A stretch of DNA of 64,000 nt. Source: Pictodentalium vernedei (Eukaryota > Mollusca > Scaphopoda > Dentaliida > Dentaliidae). The stretch covers positions 449,196,866 through 449,260,865 of the forward strand of contig CM062289.1 of the NCBI GenBank assembly GCA_031216915.1, in the 5' to 3' direction. The notes beneath the pieces were generated by a model. That model made no database searches. It saw nothing but the letters and a program-made list of their open reading frames with translations, and was not told the origin of the DNA. Positions within the stretch are counted from its first letter, which is position 1; each line of letters begins with the position of its first letter. The position numbers and the translations under genes were made by a program. Positions 55,185-64,000 of this stretch are shown here, in pieces.

Positions 55185-55610
55185 TCACCATCTACAGCAA
55201 CACTAAACCTTGATGGACGGTTTTTAAATCGAAGCGAAATTTCACTGGAATTTTCTACAAATCGTGCAAGGCAATTACACTTTGAATCCATAGCGATAGC
55301 TGAAAATCGTCCCCCGAGTTCCAATGTGTTCTATGTGCCAGTAGGCGGCCAGTAGGCTGCCAGTAGACACATAGAACACATTGGAACTCTGGGAACGAAA
55401 TAGTAACACGGGTTCCCTCGAAAATTTGGTTGGAGATAAAATATGTTCTGTTTGTTGATAGTTGTCAAATGAATTGCTGAGTGTCCTTCTAATAACGTTT
55501 TTTATAGACGCGAAGGTGTGTAATAAACACATAACAGCGGCCTCTCGTTCTATCCTTCCGCGTTGATACTCGTTCCATATCGATCAACCCATTCACACAC
55601 ACGTGCCGTT
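55185..55610 (+). repeat. Repeat family P, copy 3, with inserted X hairpin
   Basis: Matches 1018-1428 apart from the hairpin at 55307-55399. Confidence 0.8.
55307..55399. repeat. Bare hairpin, family X, inserted in repeat P
   Basis: Stem base ATCGTCCCCCGAGTTCCAAT and tip GTTCTATGTGCCAGTAGGC. Copies 1 and 2 of repeat P lack it between the conserved blocks GCAATTACA and TAACACGGG, so they are empty sites. Confidence 0.85.
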
Positions 55611-55637
55611 CTGTGCGTACTCCGCACGAAGTATCAT

Positions 55638-55889
55638 TTATCCCTTTACCTAACGTAACGGCCAAAACCGGTCAGCGCTATTCTCAAAAATCGACAATTA
55701 ATTTTCATTATTTTTTCATTTTTTTGTCTCAAAAACATAGGTTATGACCCCTCGTTGGAACGAGCTCGCTGAGCTCGTTCCAACGAGGGGTCATAACCTA
55801 TGTTTTTGAGACAAAAAATGAAAAAAATTAGTTATTCAAGAATTTCTTTTGCAAGTGTCGTCTGCTTTTCATGTTAGGTAAAGGGTTAT
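55638..55889. mobile_element. TTAA-type MITE family A
   Basis: TCCCTTTACCTAACGTAACG to GTTAGGTAAAGGGTTA; core CTCGTTGGAACGAGCTCGCT. The outer TTAA sites are eroded to TTTA/TTAT. Confidence 0.9.
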
Positions 55890-56145
55890 ATTTCAAATCA
55901 GTTTACGATGGAGTGACATCGACCTTTATCTGTTTTGTTGATCATTTTTTGTCCCGTTACGTATGTGAGGAACACGAGAGGTTTATTTACTAAACTTATT
56001 ATCGTTAAAAGTTGCCTAGTGCATTTCACAATGTGTTTTTTGGCTGTGGGTACGCTCTTATTAGAACATACACGTTATTGTGATATACTGTCAATAACAT
56101 GGTCTGAGGTTTTTTGTTCTCGGTGACAAACGATGACAAACAAGT

Positions 56146-56335
56146 CCCAACGAAATCGGGAAGATAGACCCTAACCCATTGTTTTCTTTATGAGAACATC
56201 TTTGTGAGGTCCCAAACACTATTGTTTAGGTTCTCACAAAATCGGGAAGATAGACCCTAACCCACTGTTTTCTTTACGAGGACATCTTTGTGAGGACCCA
56301 AACATTATTATTTAGGTTCTCACAAAATCGGGAAG
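56146..56335. repeat. 86-bp tandem repeat, about 2.2 copies
   Basis: AATCGGGAAGATAGACCCTA at 56154 and 56240, partial at 56326; includes CATCTTTGTGAGG. Confidence 0.92.
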
Positions 56336-56441
56336 ACACACCACCTCACACACCCACACACAATTACAAACAAACGTTTCGCAAATTAGATTATAGATTA
56401 TGAAATATGTCGGGATTAAAGATACAGAAATGCAATTCGAT

Positions 56442-56977
56442 TAGGACTGTCACGATTAATCGATTGTTGATCGGTCACGGCGAAATCGATTAGTATTTCT
56501 CGTTGTCGAATAATCGGTAAATTGTATCCCGCTTCAGACGTTTTATTATTAAAAGAAAACTTGATGAAAAAACTATTGTTTCTAAAGGTAAAGAGTTAAG
56601 AACATCGATGTTAAACCCCAAGAAGTCGTTGAAAGCACTTGTCTTTCAGGTACATTCATCAAAGCTTTTATGTTCTGAACTTTTGAGCCGTCAGTGTAAT
56701 AATCAAGAGCGGTTGGCAGTTGCGAACTTCGCAACTGCCGACCGGTTCTTGATTATTGCACTGACGGTTAAAAAGTTCAGAACATCAAAGCTTTGAATGT
56801 ACCTAAAAGAGGATCGTTTTCGTTGTTTACCGGCGGGAGGTCAACTGACTTGAACTTCATTTTTTATCGACTTCAGAGATAAGGAGAGGAGGGGTCATCT
56901 AGGTACGATTAATCGATTATTATCGATTATTTGCGACGATTGATCGATTCTTAAATTAAAAAATCGTGACAGCCCTA
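56442..56977. mobile_element. hAT-like MITE, 536 bp, with 8-bp target duplication
   Basis: AATTCGAT at 56434-56441 and 56978-56985. Ends TAGGACTGTCACGATTAATC and AATCGTGACAGCCCTA. The central palindrome has AATAATCAAGAGCGGTTGGC and partner, better kept than in 15538-16016. Confidence 0.94.
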
Positions 56978-56989
56978 AATTCGATGAAT

Positions 56990-57430
56990 TGATTCTAATC
57001 CCTGATGGTTCTGCGAGTATATGGTAAAGGCATCTTCACAAATAGAAATAATTACCACTTTATCTCCATTCAAAAGTACAACTCATACCATATAAGCAGT
57101 ACACAAATATAATTAACAATTAACAACTCACCTACACGTTTTCGCCTTGTATTTGAATTGCCTGAAAAATAGAATAAAGAGTATTTTTAATAATTACAAA
57201 TCGATATAAGTAAAAGCGGTAGAGTTTTATTTTTATTTCTTATGTCATCTCCCAGGAGAACAATAACACAAAAGAGTGGCAATTAAAGAAAGTAGATTTT
57301 TTTATCATAGGTATTTGTTGAAAAAGCTTGACGTAGTTCCCTTTAACTGCTATAGTGCTAGGAGCAAGTTTATTACAAAGCAATGATAACAAGTAGATTT
57401 TATAAATACAGCTTATTATAACTGTCAGTT
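56990..57430. other. Unassigned
   Basis: No supported feature. Confidence 0.4.
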
Positions 57431-57431
57431 G

Positions 57432-57540
57432 ATATGGGTGTCGGATTCCGCCCAGTTGACGAGACCAGATAAGCCAGATCAAACACGACGAGGCAGGCGC
57501 CGTGTTTGAACTCGCTGATCTGGTCTCGTGAACAAGACTG
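57432..57540. repeat. Repeat family M with imperfect palindrome
   Basis: GACGAGACCAGATAAGCCAG and CTGATCTGGTCTCGTGAAC pair around GGCAGGCGCC; related to 18868-18965. Confidence 0.7.
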
Positions 57541-57991
57541 TATACGACAGATAGACAGACACACAGACATATTTTATTTGTTTTCAACCAATTCCGATCT
57601 TAAACCACTAAAAAGCTACAAATTCCAGTTAGATATTCACCTGATAGGTTACGAGGTGTAGATATCTATACCTGGATATAAAGTAATTCTTTGACAACAC
57701 AGACTAACCGAGTGTTGTGATAAGATGGGTATTATATGACTGCGGAGCTTTGGAAATTGACTACGACACCTGAATGTAAACAAAACGGAATGTATGGATG
57801 TTGTCAAGGGTGTTCAGAGGAAACCGCCCCGAGTGTTTAGTTCGCATTTGTAAAACTGACGCTTCGAAAAACTTCGAACGTCAGTGACGTCACGAGAGTC
57901 TCGTTTGAGACGGACAAGATACGGATTTAGAAAAGTTGAAACTCTTGTTTTTTAGCGAGCTAGTAAATTACTGCAGATCGTTTGTTTGTTG

Positions 57992-58325
57992 TTTAATGGG
58001 GTTCACCGACACATTCAGCAACCGGGGTCATATCGTGTCAGACAGTTTTGCGGGTGGAGGAAGCCAGAGTACCCAGAGAGAACCATCGAGCAGCAGCGAG
58101 CAACTATCAGACTCTTCAACTTACTAACCCGGCACAAACATAATTAGAATTGGTTGAAGGCAAGTGCACCATCGACATACAGTACGCCTCAGTACAGATC
58201 CACCGTGCATCCACGTCCTCAACGGGATTAAGAGACTTGTTCAAGAACACAGTGGAGGTGGCGCGTCTCAAGATCGAACTGTCGACTTTTCCAATACTCT
58301 AACAAATGATCCACTTCGATCCCCA
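57992..58325 (-). mobile_element. SINE-I, old copy
   Basis: GTTTAATGGGGTTCACCGAC, GGAAGCCAGAGTACCCAGAG, CAAGTGCACCATCGAC; head very diverged. Confidence 0.82.
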
Positions 58326-58457
58326 TTGTGGTATTGAGAGGATATTCGTGGTAGTTGTCAAACAATAAAGAAGAATAGGCAATGAAGTTACTTTTTTTAA
58401 GAGTTTGAAGTCCAAGGCGAATCTACATCTTCAGAGCCATTCGAGGGCTGAACTCTT

Positions 58458-58698
58458 TACCCAACGCAGACGATATCAAAATTTATTATTTAAAATATAA
58501 TTTTTTTAAATTTTTCCAAAAATTTCAACAAAACCATATCATGTGACCCCTCATTGGAACGAGCTCAATGAGCTCGTTCCAATGAGGGGTCACATGATAT
58601 GGTTTTGTTGAAATATTTTGAAAAATTTAATTTTTTCAACTGCTCAATTTGCATATTACGCGGGCGGATGCGGGAGATTTGTTAGGTAAAGGGTTAAC
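58458..58698. mobile_element. Hairpin MITE family F, best copy
   Basis: CTCTTTACCCAACGCAGACG at the left; GTTAGGTAAAGGGTTAA at the right, the same end as family A. The core palindrome 58525-58612 (CCATATCATGTGACCCCTCA, CGAGCTCAATGAGCTCG tip) is near perfect. Confidence 0.92.
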
Positions 58699-58734
58699 TC
58701 TTTTCTACCGCATCAACCGCATGCGCCCTCGTCA

Positions 58735-58860
58735 TTTGCAAATTGAGAAGTCGAAATAAGAAAACAGAGCTCGTTCCAATGAGGGTTACATGATACGATT
58801 TTATTGAATTACTTTAAAACAAAATTGGAACGAGCATATTCATCATCAGCTTCAGAAAAA
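58735..58860. mobile_element. Family F relic
   Basis: GAGCTCGTTCCAATGAGGGT then TACATGATACGATTTTATTG: one arm survives. Confidence 0.6.
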
Positions 58861-58919
58861 GTAAGTGAAGAATTCTTCAAAAGTATCCTCAGTTGTAAGA
58901 TTTATTTATTTATATTTAT

Positions 58920-59100
58920 GTTCGGGCTAAGATCGAAGGGTAAGAGGTTCCAATCCTGGCCAGAGTCATACCTGTTGTGATCTTAGGCAAGATAACCAAA
59001 CTAAATTGCCCAAGTGGTAGTACGGTGGCGTAGTGGGCTTAGCGGCGATGATACACATGCCTTCAACCGATGTTAATCATGACTAAATACATTTGATTTG
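58920..59100 (+). mobile_element. SINE-I relic, variant head
   Basis: GAGGTTCCAATCCTGGCCAG (B-box-like), GTTGTGATCTTAGGCAAGAT, CATGCCTTCAACCGATGTTA. Confidence 0.5.
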
Positions 59101-59128
59101 AGGTCACTTTTAGCATCGATGTTACATC

Positions 59129-59314
59129 GCGACCAGTGTAAAGTAAAGATTTGTCAATCGCGACCAGTGTAAAGTACAGATTTGTCAATCGCGACCAGTG
59201 TAAAGTACAGATTTGTCAATCGCGACCAGTGTAAAGTAAAGATTTGTCAATCGCGACCAGTGTAAAGTACAGATTTGTCAATCGCGACCAGTGTAAAGTA
59301 AAGATTTGTCAATC
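59129..59314. repeat. 31-bp tandem repeat, 6 copies
   Basis: GCGACCAGTGTAAAGTAAAG + ATTTGTCAATC at 59129, 59160, 59191, 59222, 59253, 59284. Unit variants AAAG/CAG follow the order a-b-b-a-b-a. Confidence 0.96.
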
Positions 59315-59319
59315 GTTAA

Positions 59320-59850
59320 CCGTTATTTACACCATGATTACCTATTCTACTATATATGAAAAGCCTGTGACATAAATTTTAGCTTTATACACCAACCGTG
59401 ATGAACATGCCAGCAATGGGATTTCAGTAGTAAAAATTTACACCTACAGTAGAACTACTTCCCCGATGACCTTTGGTGACGCCGACCTGAATGCAAACTT
59501 GTCTAAATTTATCGCACTTCGCCTCGCGAAGAGTGAAATGGAAGTGGCAGTTATTTATTACGTTTTTAAATGGGTTTACCGCATAAGATGCCAAAAATTA
59601 ACAAACATGCATTGTCTCATGTTAATAAAGCATGCATAACTGGAAATAGTATGTTATTATGTTATTAAAACGAAAAAGGCTCAGTTTCATTTTTTTCATT
59701 TCGTTTCGGTGATAAAACTGATAGCGGAAGTACCGCCCACCGATGCTCGTGTAAACAAAAACAGATTCGCTCGTATGTACGTCTGGTGCTCAGTAAAATG
59801 GAGAAAAAATAATAGCGACTCTTAATAATCTGACGATCATGGTATAAATA
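59320..59850. other. Unassigned
   Basis: No supported feature. Confidence 0.4.
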
Positions 59851-59851
59851 A

Positions 59852-59933
59852 AATATACCCAAAGTAGCTTGGTGTACCAAATGTTCACCACTCGTGGTGA
59901 ACATTTGGTACACCAAGCTACTATGGGTATATT
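59852..59933. repeat. Palindrome, 39-bp arms
   Basis: AATATACCCAAAGTAGCTTG...CACCA and complement around CTCG, one mismatch. Confidence 0.9.
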
Positions 59934-59992
59934 CTATGTGTTACCAATTAATAAGACTTCCATGCAGCGGTAACCGGGTTATACAGTGGCGC

Positions 59993-60362
59993 GGGAGAGC
60001 AGTGGCTCAGTAGGTAGAGGTGCAGGCTGCAAGCCGAGAGGTCCTCGGTTCGAATCCCACCTGCGGCAACCGCGTTGTGTCCTTGGGCAAGACACTTCAT
60101 CTCCATTGCCCGCGTGGGGGCACGATGACGCCGTGTACTAAGGCGTACTGCACGTCGATGGTACGCATGTCTTCAACCAATCTAACCCTGCCTGTGCTGG
60201 AGTGCGGAGTTACGATGTTGGGGAGCTGGCAGTTGCTCGTCGTTGCTCGGTGGTTCTCTCCGGGTACTCCGGCTTCCTCCACCCGTAAAACTGTCACGAT
60301 CATGATTAGCCATTGTGCATAAATATGTGACCTTAAACATCAATAAATAAATAAATAAATAC
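59993..60362 (+). mobile_element. SINE-I, best-preserved copy
   Basis: A box TGGCTCAGTAGG and B box GGTTCGAATCC intact; TGTCCTTGGGCAAGACACTT; CGGGTACTCCGGCTTCCTCC; (AAAT)n tail. CAGTGGCGC at 59984-59992 and 60363-60371 flank it. The copy nearest to consensus, likely young. Confidence 0.94.
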
Positions 60363-60371
60363 CAGTGGCGC

Positions 60372-60950
60372 AAAGCGCTTGCACAGTAAAGAATTACTGC
60401 TACAAGGAGAACTATTTGTAAGCTGAAGAACCAGACTTCTTTAAAATAAAATAAAAACTACTGCCACTGGTGAAAATATTTTAAAGAAGGGTTACCTGAA
60501 AAGAGTTCAGATACCCCGTGTTTAAGCCTATCAACACTGGCTCCCTGGGTTGTATTGTCTCATACAATAGTGTCTTTGGCGGAATGATCGAATCCATTCT
60601 GCCTTTCTTGGAAGGATCAGAAAATATTTGATCCTACAGCTTTCTACCTCCTCTCCCTACTATTTTATTTTTTTTTAAATTTTAAGCTTACTAATTTTCA
60701 AGTCTAGCCGAGCAAGTTATACAACATATATTAACGCCTCTCCTTGGCCCAAAAGGCGCGAGTGTTTGGCATGACTTCTGGAGCGGCAATGCATTAATTT
60801 ATTTGTTCATTTGTGGTGAGCGACCTCTGTCAAATCTGCCGTCACGCAAGAATTTATGCTCACTGGACTGAAGAGGCCAAGTTGCCTTAAATGCTATTTA
60901 GATCAACCTGAAGGCCAACCACTGTAACACTACTCAAAATGATATGTGTT
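60372..60950. other. Unassigned
   Basis: No supported feature. Confidence 0.4.
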
Positions 60951-60954
60951 CTTT

Positions 60955-61424
60955 AAACTGCTTAATTATTTTTTTGTCATCAAAATTTGTTCACAAGAGT
61001 TTTCCTTGTTATAATGTAAGGGGGAGTGCTACAACATATCAAATCCCCTCAGACTAAATAAATTCCCTCGGAAGATGATATGAATCAATCCACATAACAT
61101 AAAACCTTTAACCCTTTACCTAACCTGAAAAGCGGACGACACTTGCAAAAATAATTCTTGAATAACTAATTTTTTTCATTTTTTGTCTCAAAAACCTAGG
61201 TTATGACCCCTCGTTGGAACGAGCTCGACGAGCTCGTTCCAACGAGGGGTCATAACCTATATTTTTGAGACAAAAAATGAAAAAAAATAATGAAAATTAA
61301 TTGGCGATTTTTGAGATTAGCGCTGGTCGGTTTTGGCCGTTACGTTAGGTAAAGGGTTAAATTACGGTACCCGAACTACTGAATAAAGCCCAAATATGCG
61401 GCTTCCGACACTCTATCAGTTAAC
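60955..61424. mobile_element. Family G MITE hosting a family A MITE
   Basis: TCATCAAAATTTGTTCACAA and CTTGTTATAATGTAAGGGGG on the left, GCTTCCGACACTCTATCAGT then TTAA on the right, with 61108-61360 inserted at TTAA. Confidence 0.75.
61108..61360. mobile_element. TTAA-type MITE family A, reversed, nested
   Basis: TTAACCCTTTACCTAACC to ACGTTAGGTAAAGGGTTAA; core GGAACGAGCTCGACGAGCTC, arms perfect over about 40 bp. Confidence 0.94.
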
Positions 61425-62085
61425 AGGCATGGTATGGCGTGTTTTCATATTTCTATGGTTACCTTTCAGGCCAATTCATCTTTTAGAGAGACATGCTCCA
61501 AGGAAGACACCAATATATTAATTGTATAGTAATTATGAACATAAATCCATGCAGATGGTCCTTTCTTCTCCCACTCAGATATAATCGCCTATCGATTTAA
61601 TTCTCATAATAAACTCAAACAGCACGAATAAATCCAATACCATGAATGCTTTAAGGCAATATATGACAAAATTCTATTAATTTTACAGACTTGGAATCCT
61701 TTTATTATTATTATGCTCTCAGAAACGTGTAATACTGTGTCCCGAAGTAATATATACATCACTGGTCGGAACAAAATACTCCCTGTTTAACTCAGGGCGA
61801 TAACTTCCGTATTTGGTAATATCAAAGGCGGGTGCCGCACAATTTCCAGAAGCAAAAGCCCTATCATAATAGAAAAATTGCGAATCTCGTAGTTAGAAAG
61901 TGTGTTTTATTTCCACTTTTAATTATGCAATGTTTCATGCATCCACTCTGAGGTTGTTAAATTCAACCCCCAAACGACTTCGGACGCACAAACTCACATG
62001 CCCTTAGAAATAACATATTTTCATGGATTTGTCATTTCGCTTGTGCGTTATTGTTCAAACGAATAGTTGTCAGTAACAAAGATAA
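61425..62085. other. Unassigned; two acceptor-like sites
   Basis: GGTTACCTTTCAG at 61470 and CTTTCTTCTCCCACTCAG at 61578 are strong acceptor look-alikes, but each leads to fewer than 20 open codons. Confidence 0.35.
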
Positions 62086-62087
62086 AA

Positions 62088-62272
62088 GAGCTGAAGTGGT
62101 GGCTGCCTCTTCACGAGAGCTGTTGTCAGCAATTCAGAATTCTGCCGGGAACTGTTCACGCTGCCCCGAAACTGTCTGCGGCACATTTTTAGCCATGCTC
62201 GATCTTTTAGAGCCAAACAGTGTTTTGGTGCCAAATGGGGTGTTTCTTTGCAATCTAATCCAAATAAATTGA
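62088..62272 (+). CDS. Possible terminal exon, unrecognised
   Basis: An open frame ending in TGA at 62270-62272, with R-E-L-L-S-A-I-Q-N-S and F-L-A-M-L-D-L-L-E-P-N-S-V-L. AATAAA overlaps the stop. The minus strand of the same interval is also open (62070-62200), so the direction is unsure. The acceptor GAATAGTTGTCAG is weak. No family recognised. Confidence 0.2.
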
Positions 62273-62320
62273 TCGAGTTTTGAACAATGAACTGGCAATT
62301 ATTCCAAGAATGACCTACAT

Positions 62321-62548
62321 TACATGGAGAGTGTATTATCACTAAATCACATGCAAAGTGGAGAATCCACTTAAGCAATAATTGCAAATGTGTTGCAAAA
62401 CATAACAAGCACAAGCAAAGTTCCGACCAATGGACTGAAACATTGCTTGTGTTTTTTGCCCACACGTACAGAATTTGAAAGTGATACTTTGGGTGATAAA
62501 TCCACTCTCCAGGTGATTTAGTTACAACCCACTCGCCATGTACTGTAT
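62321..62548. mobile_element. MITE family L, copy 3, lacking its palindrome
   Basis: ACATGGAGAGTGTATTATCA and ACCCACTCGCCATGTACTGT ends. The middle reads GACCAATGGACTGAAACATT, where the other copies have a CCGGGTTAAACCCGG-centred palindrome. Confidence 0.88.
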
Positions 62549-62549
62549 T

Positions 62550-62915
62550 AATTGGTCAGTTGGTTGCTAATTTATTTTTTTTTTGTGCCATCAAGACGTC
62601 TTTATCTCTAAATGCGCAAATAGGCTGCTGTGTAAACAGGACAAGTCCGGCCGCAGTGTTCATGTTGTAGGATGCCACGTTTGCCAAGTGCACTAAACAT
62701 TTTTATCTTGCACCAAAAAAATCTTCATTGGCTAAAATATTGGCACTAAAAAGTTCCTTTTACTTGTGAAAGAAATCAATTGCAGCAGTAAAGAGAGCGA
62801 TCAATGATGGAGCAAATGAAAGTAACACACCCAAATCAAGTGATTTTGTCAATATGAAATAGTGTTTGGACAAACTTTCAACGTACATATGTTCAACATT
62901 CAGAAAAGACTGTAC
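62550..62915. other. Unassigned
   Basis: No supported feature. Confidence 0.4.
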
Positions 62916-62918
62916 GTT

Positions 62919-63172
62919 TTAACCCTTTACCTAACCTGAAAATAAGACGACACTTGCAAAAAAAAAATTCTTGAATAACTAAGTTTTTTCATTTTTTTTC
63001 TCAAAAACATAGGTTGTGACCCCTCGTTGGAACGAGCTCGTCGAGCTCGTTCCAACGAGGGGTCATAACCTATGTGTTTGAGACAAAAAATGAAAAAATA
63101 ATGAAAATTAATTGGCGATTTTTGAGAATAGCGCTGGCCGGTTTTTGGTCGTTACGTTAGGTGAAGGGTTAA
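62919..63172. mobile_element. TTAA-type MITE family A, reversed
   Basis: TTAACCCTTTACCTAACC to ACGTTAGGTGAAGGGTTAA; core GGAACGAGCTCGTCGAGCTC. Confidence 0.94.
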
Positions 63173-63465
63173 CAGTATAACTGCATAATGTTCCTACTCG
63201 AATGTTTCCAGTGATTCAGACACAAAAGTAGAAAAGCAACGTGGTCCCATAATTTAATGTTTATTCCCTTTTGGGGATTTTGTTTTGTTAAAAAAAAGCA
63301 TAAAAGCAACGTGGTTCCATAATTTAATGTTTATACTTTTGAGAGGTGATTTTTTTTCTCTTTCCGTGTATAGGAAACTACAAAGTCACTCGCACATGCG
63401 TTTCGAAAGCTTGTAATATTCTAAAAATAGTAACGTAAGCAAATCATAACCAAACACGCGGTTGT
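63173..63465. other. Short direct repeat, otherwise unassigned
   Basis: AAAAGCAACGTGGTCCCATA and AAAAGCAACGTGGTTCCATA at 63232 and 63303, each followed by ATTTAATGTTTAT: a 71-bp tandem doublet. Confidence 0.7.
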
Positions 63466-63466
63466 A

Positions 63467-63525
63467 TTATTTATTTATTGGTATTTAAAGACACTTTCGA
63501 CAATCAGGGTCACCTCGTGTGGGAA
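63467..63525 (-). mobile_element. SINE-I tail fragment
   Basis: TTATTTATTGGTATTTAAAG, ACACTTTCGACAATCAGGGT; the rest is missing. Confidence 0.7.
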
Positions 63526-63819
63526 CGCCATTGTATCATGTAGTTGCCAGAAAATATTTTGTATGAGGGGCCCCTGATACACGCTGTATTCTGGCAAGTA
63601 TGGAGCCAATACATACTTATAAGATTAATTATCTTCAGTAATAAATTAATAAAAAAAACTGAGCATTCTACTTGTATATATCCTTGGTTAACACAGGCCT
63701 GGCATTCTTAAAAATGCAGAAGGGCTAATCGCCCCCCCCCCCCCCCCGCAAGGCCTAGGGATGCGATTACCTCTCCCCAAGCTTGCAAAAGCTCAAAGTG
63801 GCAAAATAAAGTTTTACTA

Positions 63820-64000
63820 TTAACTGGTAGAGTTCTGGAAGCCCATATTTGGGCTTTATTCTGAAGTGCCGGTACCACAATTTAAAGGCTTCACATTCTG
63901 TGGATGTGCTTCATATTATCTTTGAAGTGATAGAATTTCATCTGTTAGGATTTGCCTTGTTACAATTCATGGGAGAGTGCCTAGTGGCACTCTCCCATAA
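63820..64000. mobile_element. Family G MITE, cut by window end
   Basis: TTAACTGGTAGAGTTCTGGA at the left; palindrome TTACAATTCATGGGAGAGTG and CACTCTCCCATAA at the end. The right half lies beyond the window. Confidence 0.88.

Overview
This is an animal nuclear genome window, A+T-rich and made almost entirely of repeats. The repeats point to a marine invertebrate. There are many tRNA-headed SINEs with A and B box promoters, a core with the CGGGTACTCCGGCTTCCTCC motif and (TAAA)n tails. There are also two decayed LINE ends, (ATT)n tails, and dozens of short non-autonomous DNA transposons (MITEs). I cannot name the species; a lophotrochozoan is possible but only a guess. There are no bacterial-type genes, operons or CRISPR arrays, and no true tRNA or rRNA gene.

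Layout. 1-6 kb: a deep nest of insertions (a repeat at 1480-3500 carries a SINE that carries another element), then palindromes and a CTA microsatellite. 6-14 kb: SINEs, hairpin MITEs, a GA array, a 270-bp triplicated repeat, and three phase-compatible exon-like segments on the + strand (7962-8016, 8424-8531, 10223-10356). 14-21 kb: hAT-like, hairpin and TTAA-type MITEs. 21.3-22.8 kb: a 14/15-bp minisatellite. 22.8-30 kb: TTAA-type MITEs and a 486-bp inverted-repeat element carrying an open Pro-rich/basic reading frame on the - strand. 30-36 kb: a strong candidate terminal exon on the - strand (30978-31194), LINE 3' fragments and simple repeats. 36.1-37.7 kb: a 48-bp minisatellite with 480-bp and 144-bp higher-order periods. 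38-48 kb: hAT-like and TTAA MITEs, a candidate first exon (- strand, 41096-41191) and an in-frame 36-bp coding-type repeat (42259-42537). 48-64 kb: a 512-bp TA-flanked inverted-repeat element, many TTAA MITEs, a 151-bp triplicate between a C-run and a G-run, a second hAT-like MITE, and SINEs.

The strongest theme is one architecture used by many unrelated-looking families: terminal inverted repeats, A/T-rich spacers and a long, nearly perfect palindrome in the centre. The largest set has TTAA flanks and CCCTTTACCTAAC ends, which fits a piggyBac-type mover by established knowledge of TTAA target choice. Others have 8-bp target duplications and CAGGG/TAGGG ends, which fits hAT. Copies differ in ways that suggest the palindrome arms mutate, correct, expand or collapse together. 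No transposase gene is intact here, so all of these would need an enzyme from elsewhere.

Host genes: none can be named. The exon candidates rest on splice-site consensus, reading-frame phase and protein-like composition read by eye; RNA-seq or a protein search is needed to settle them.
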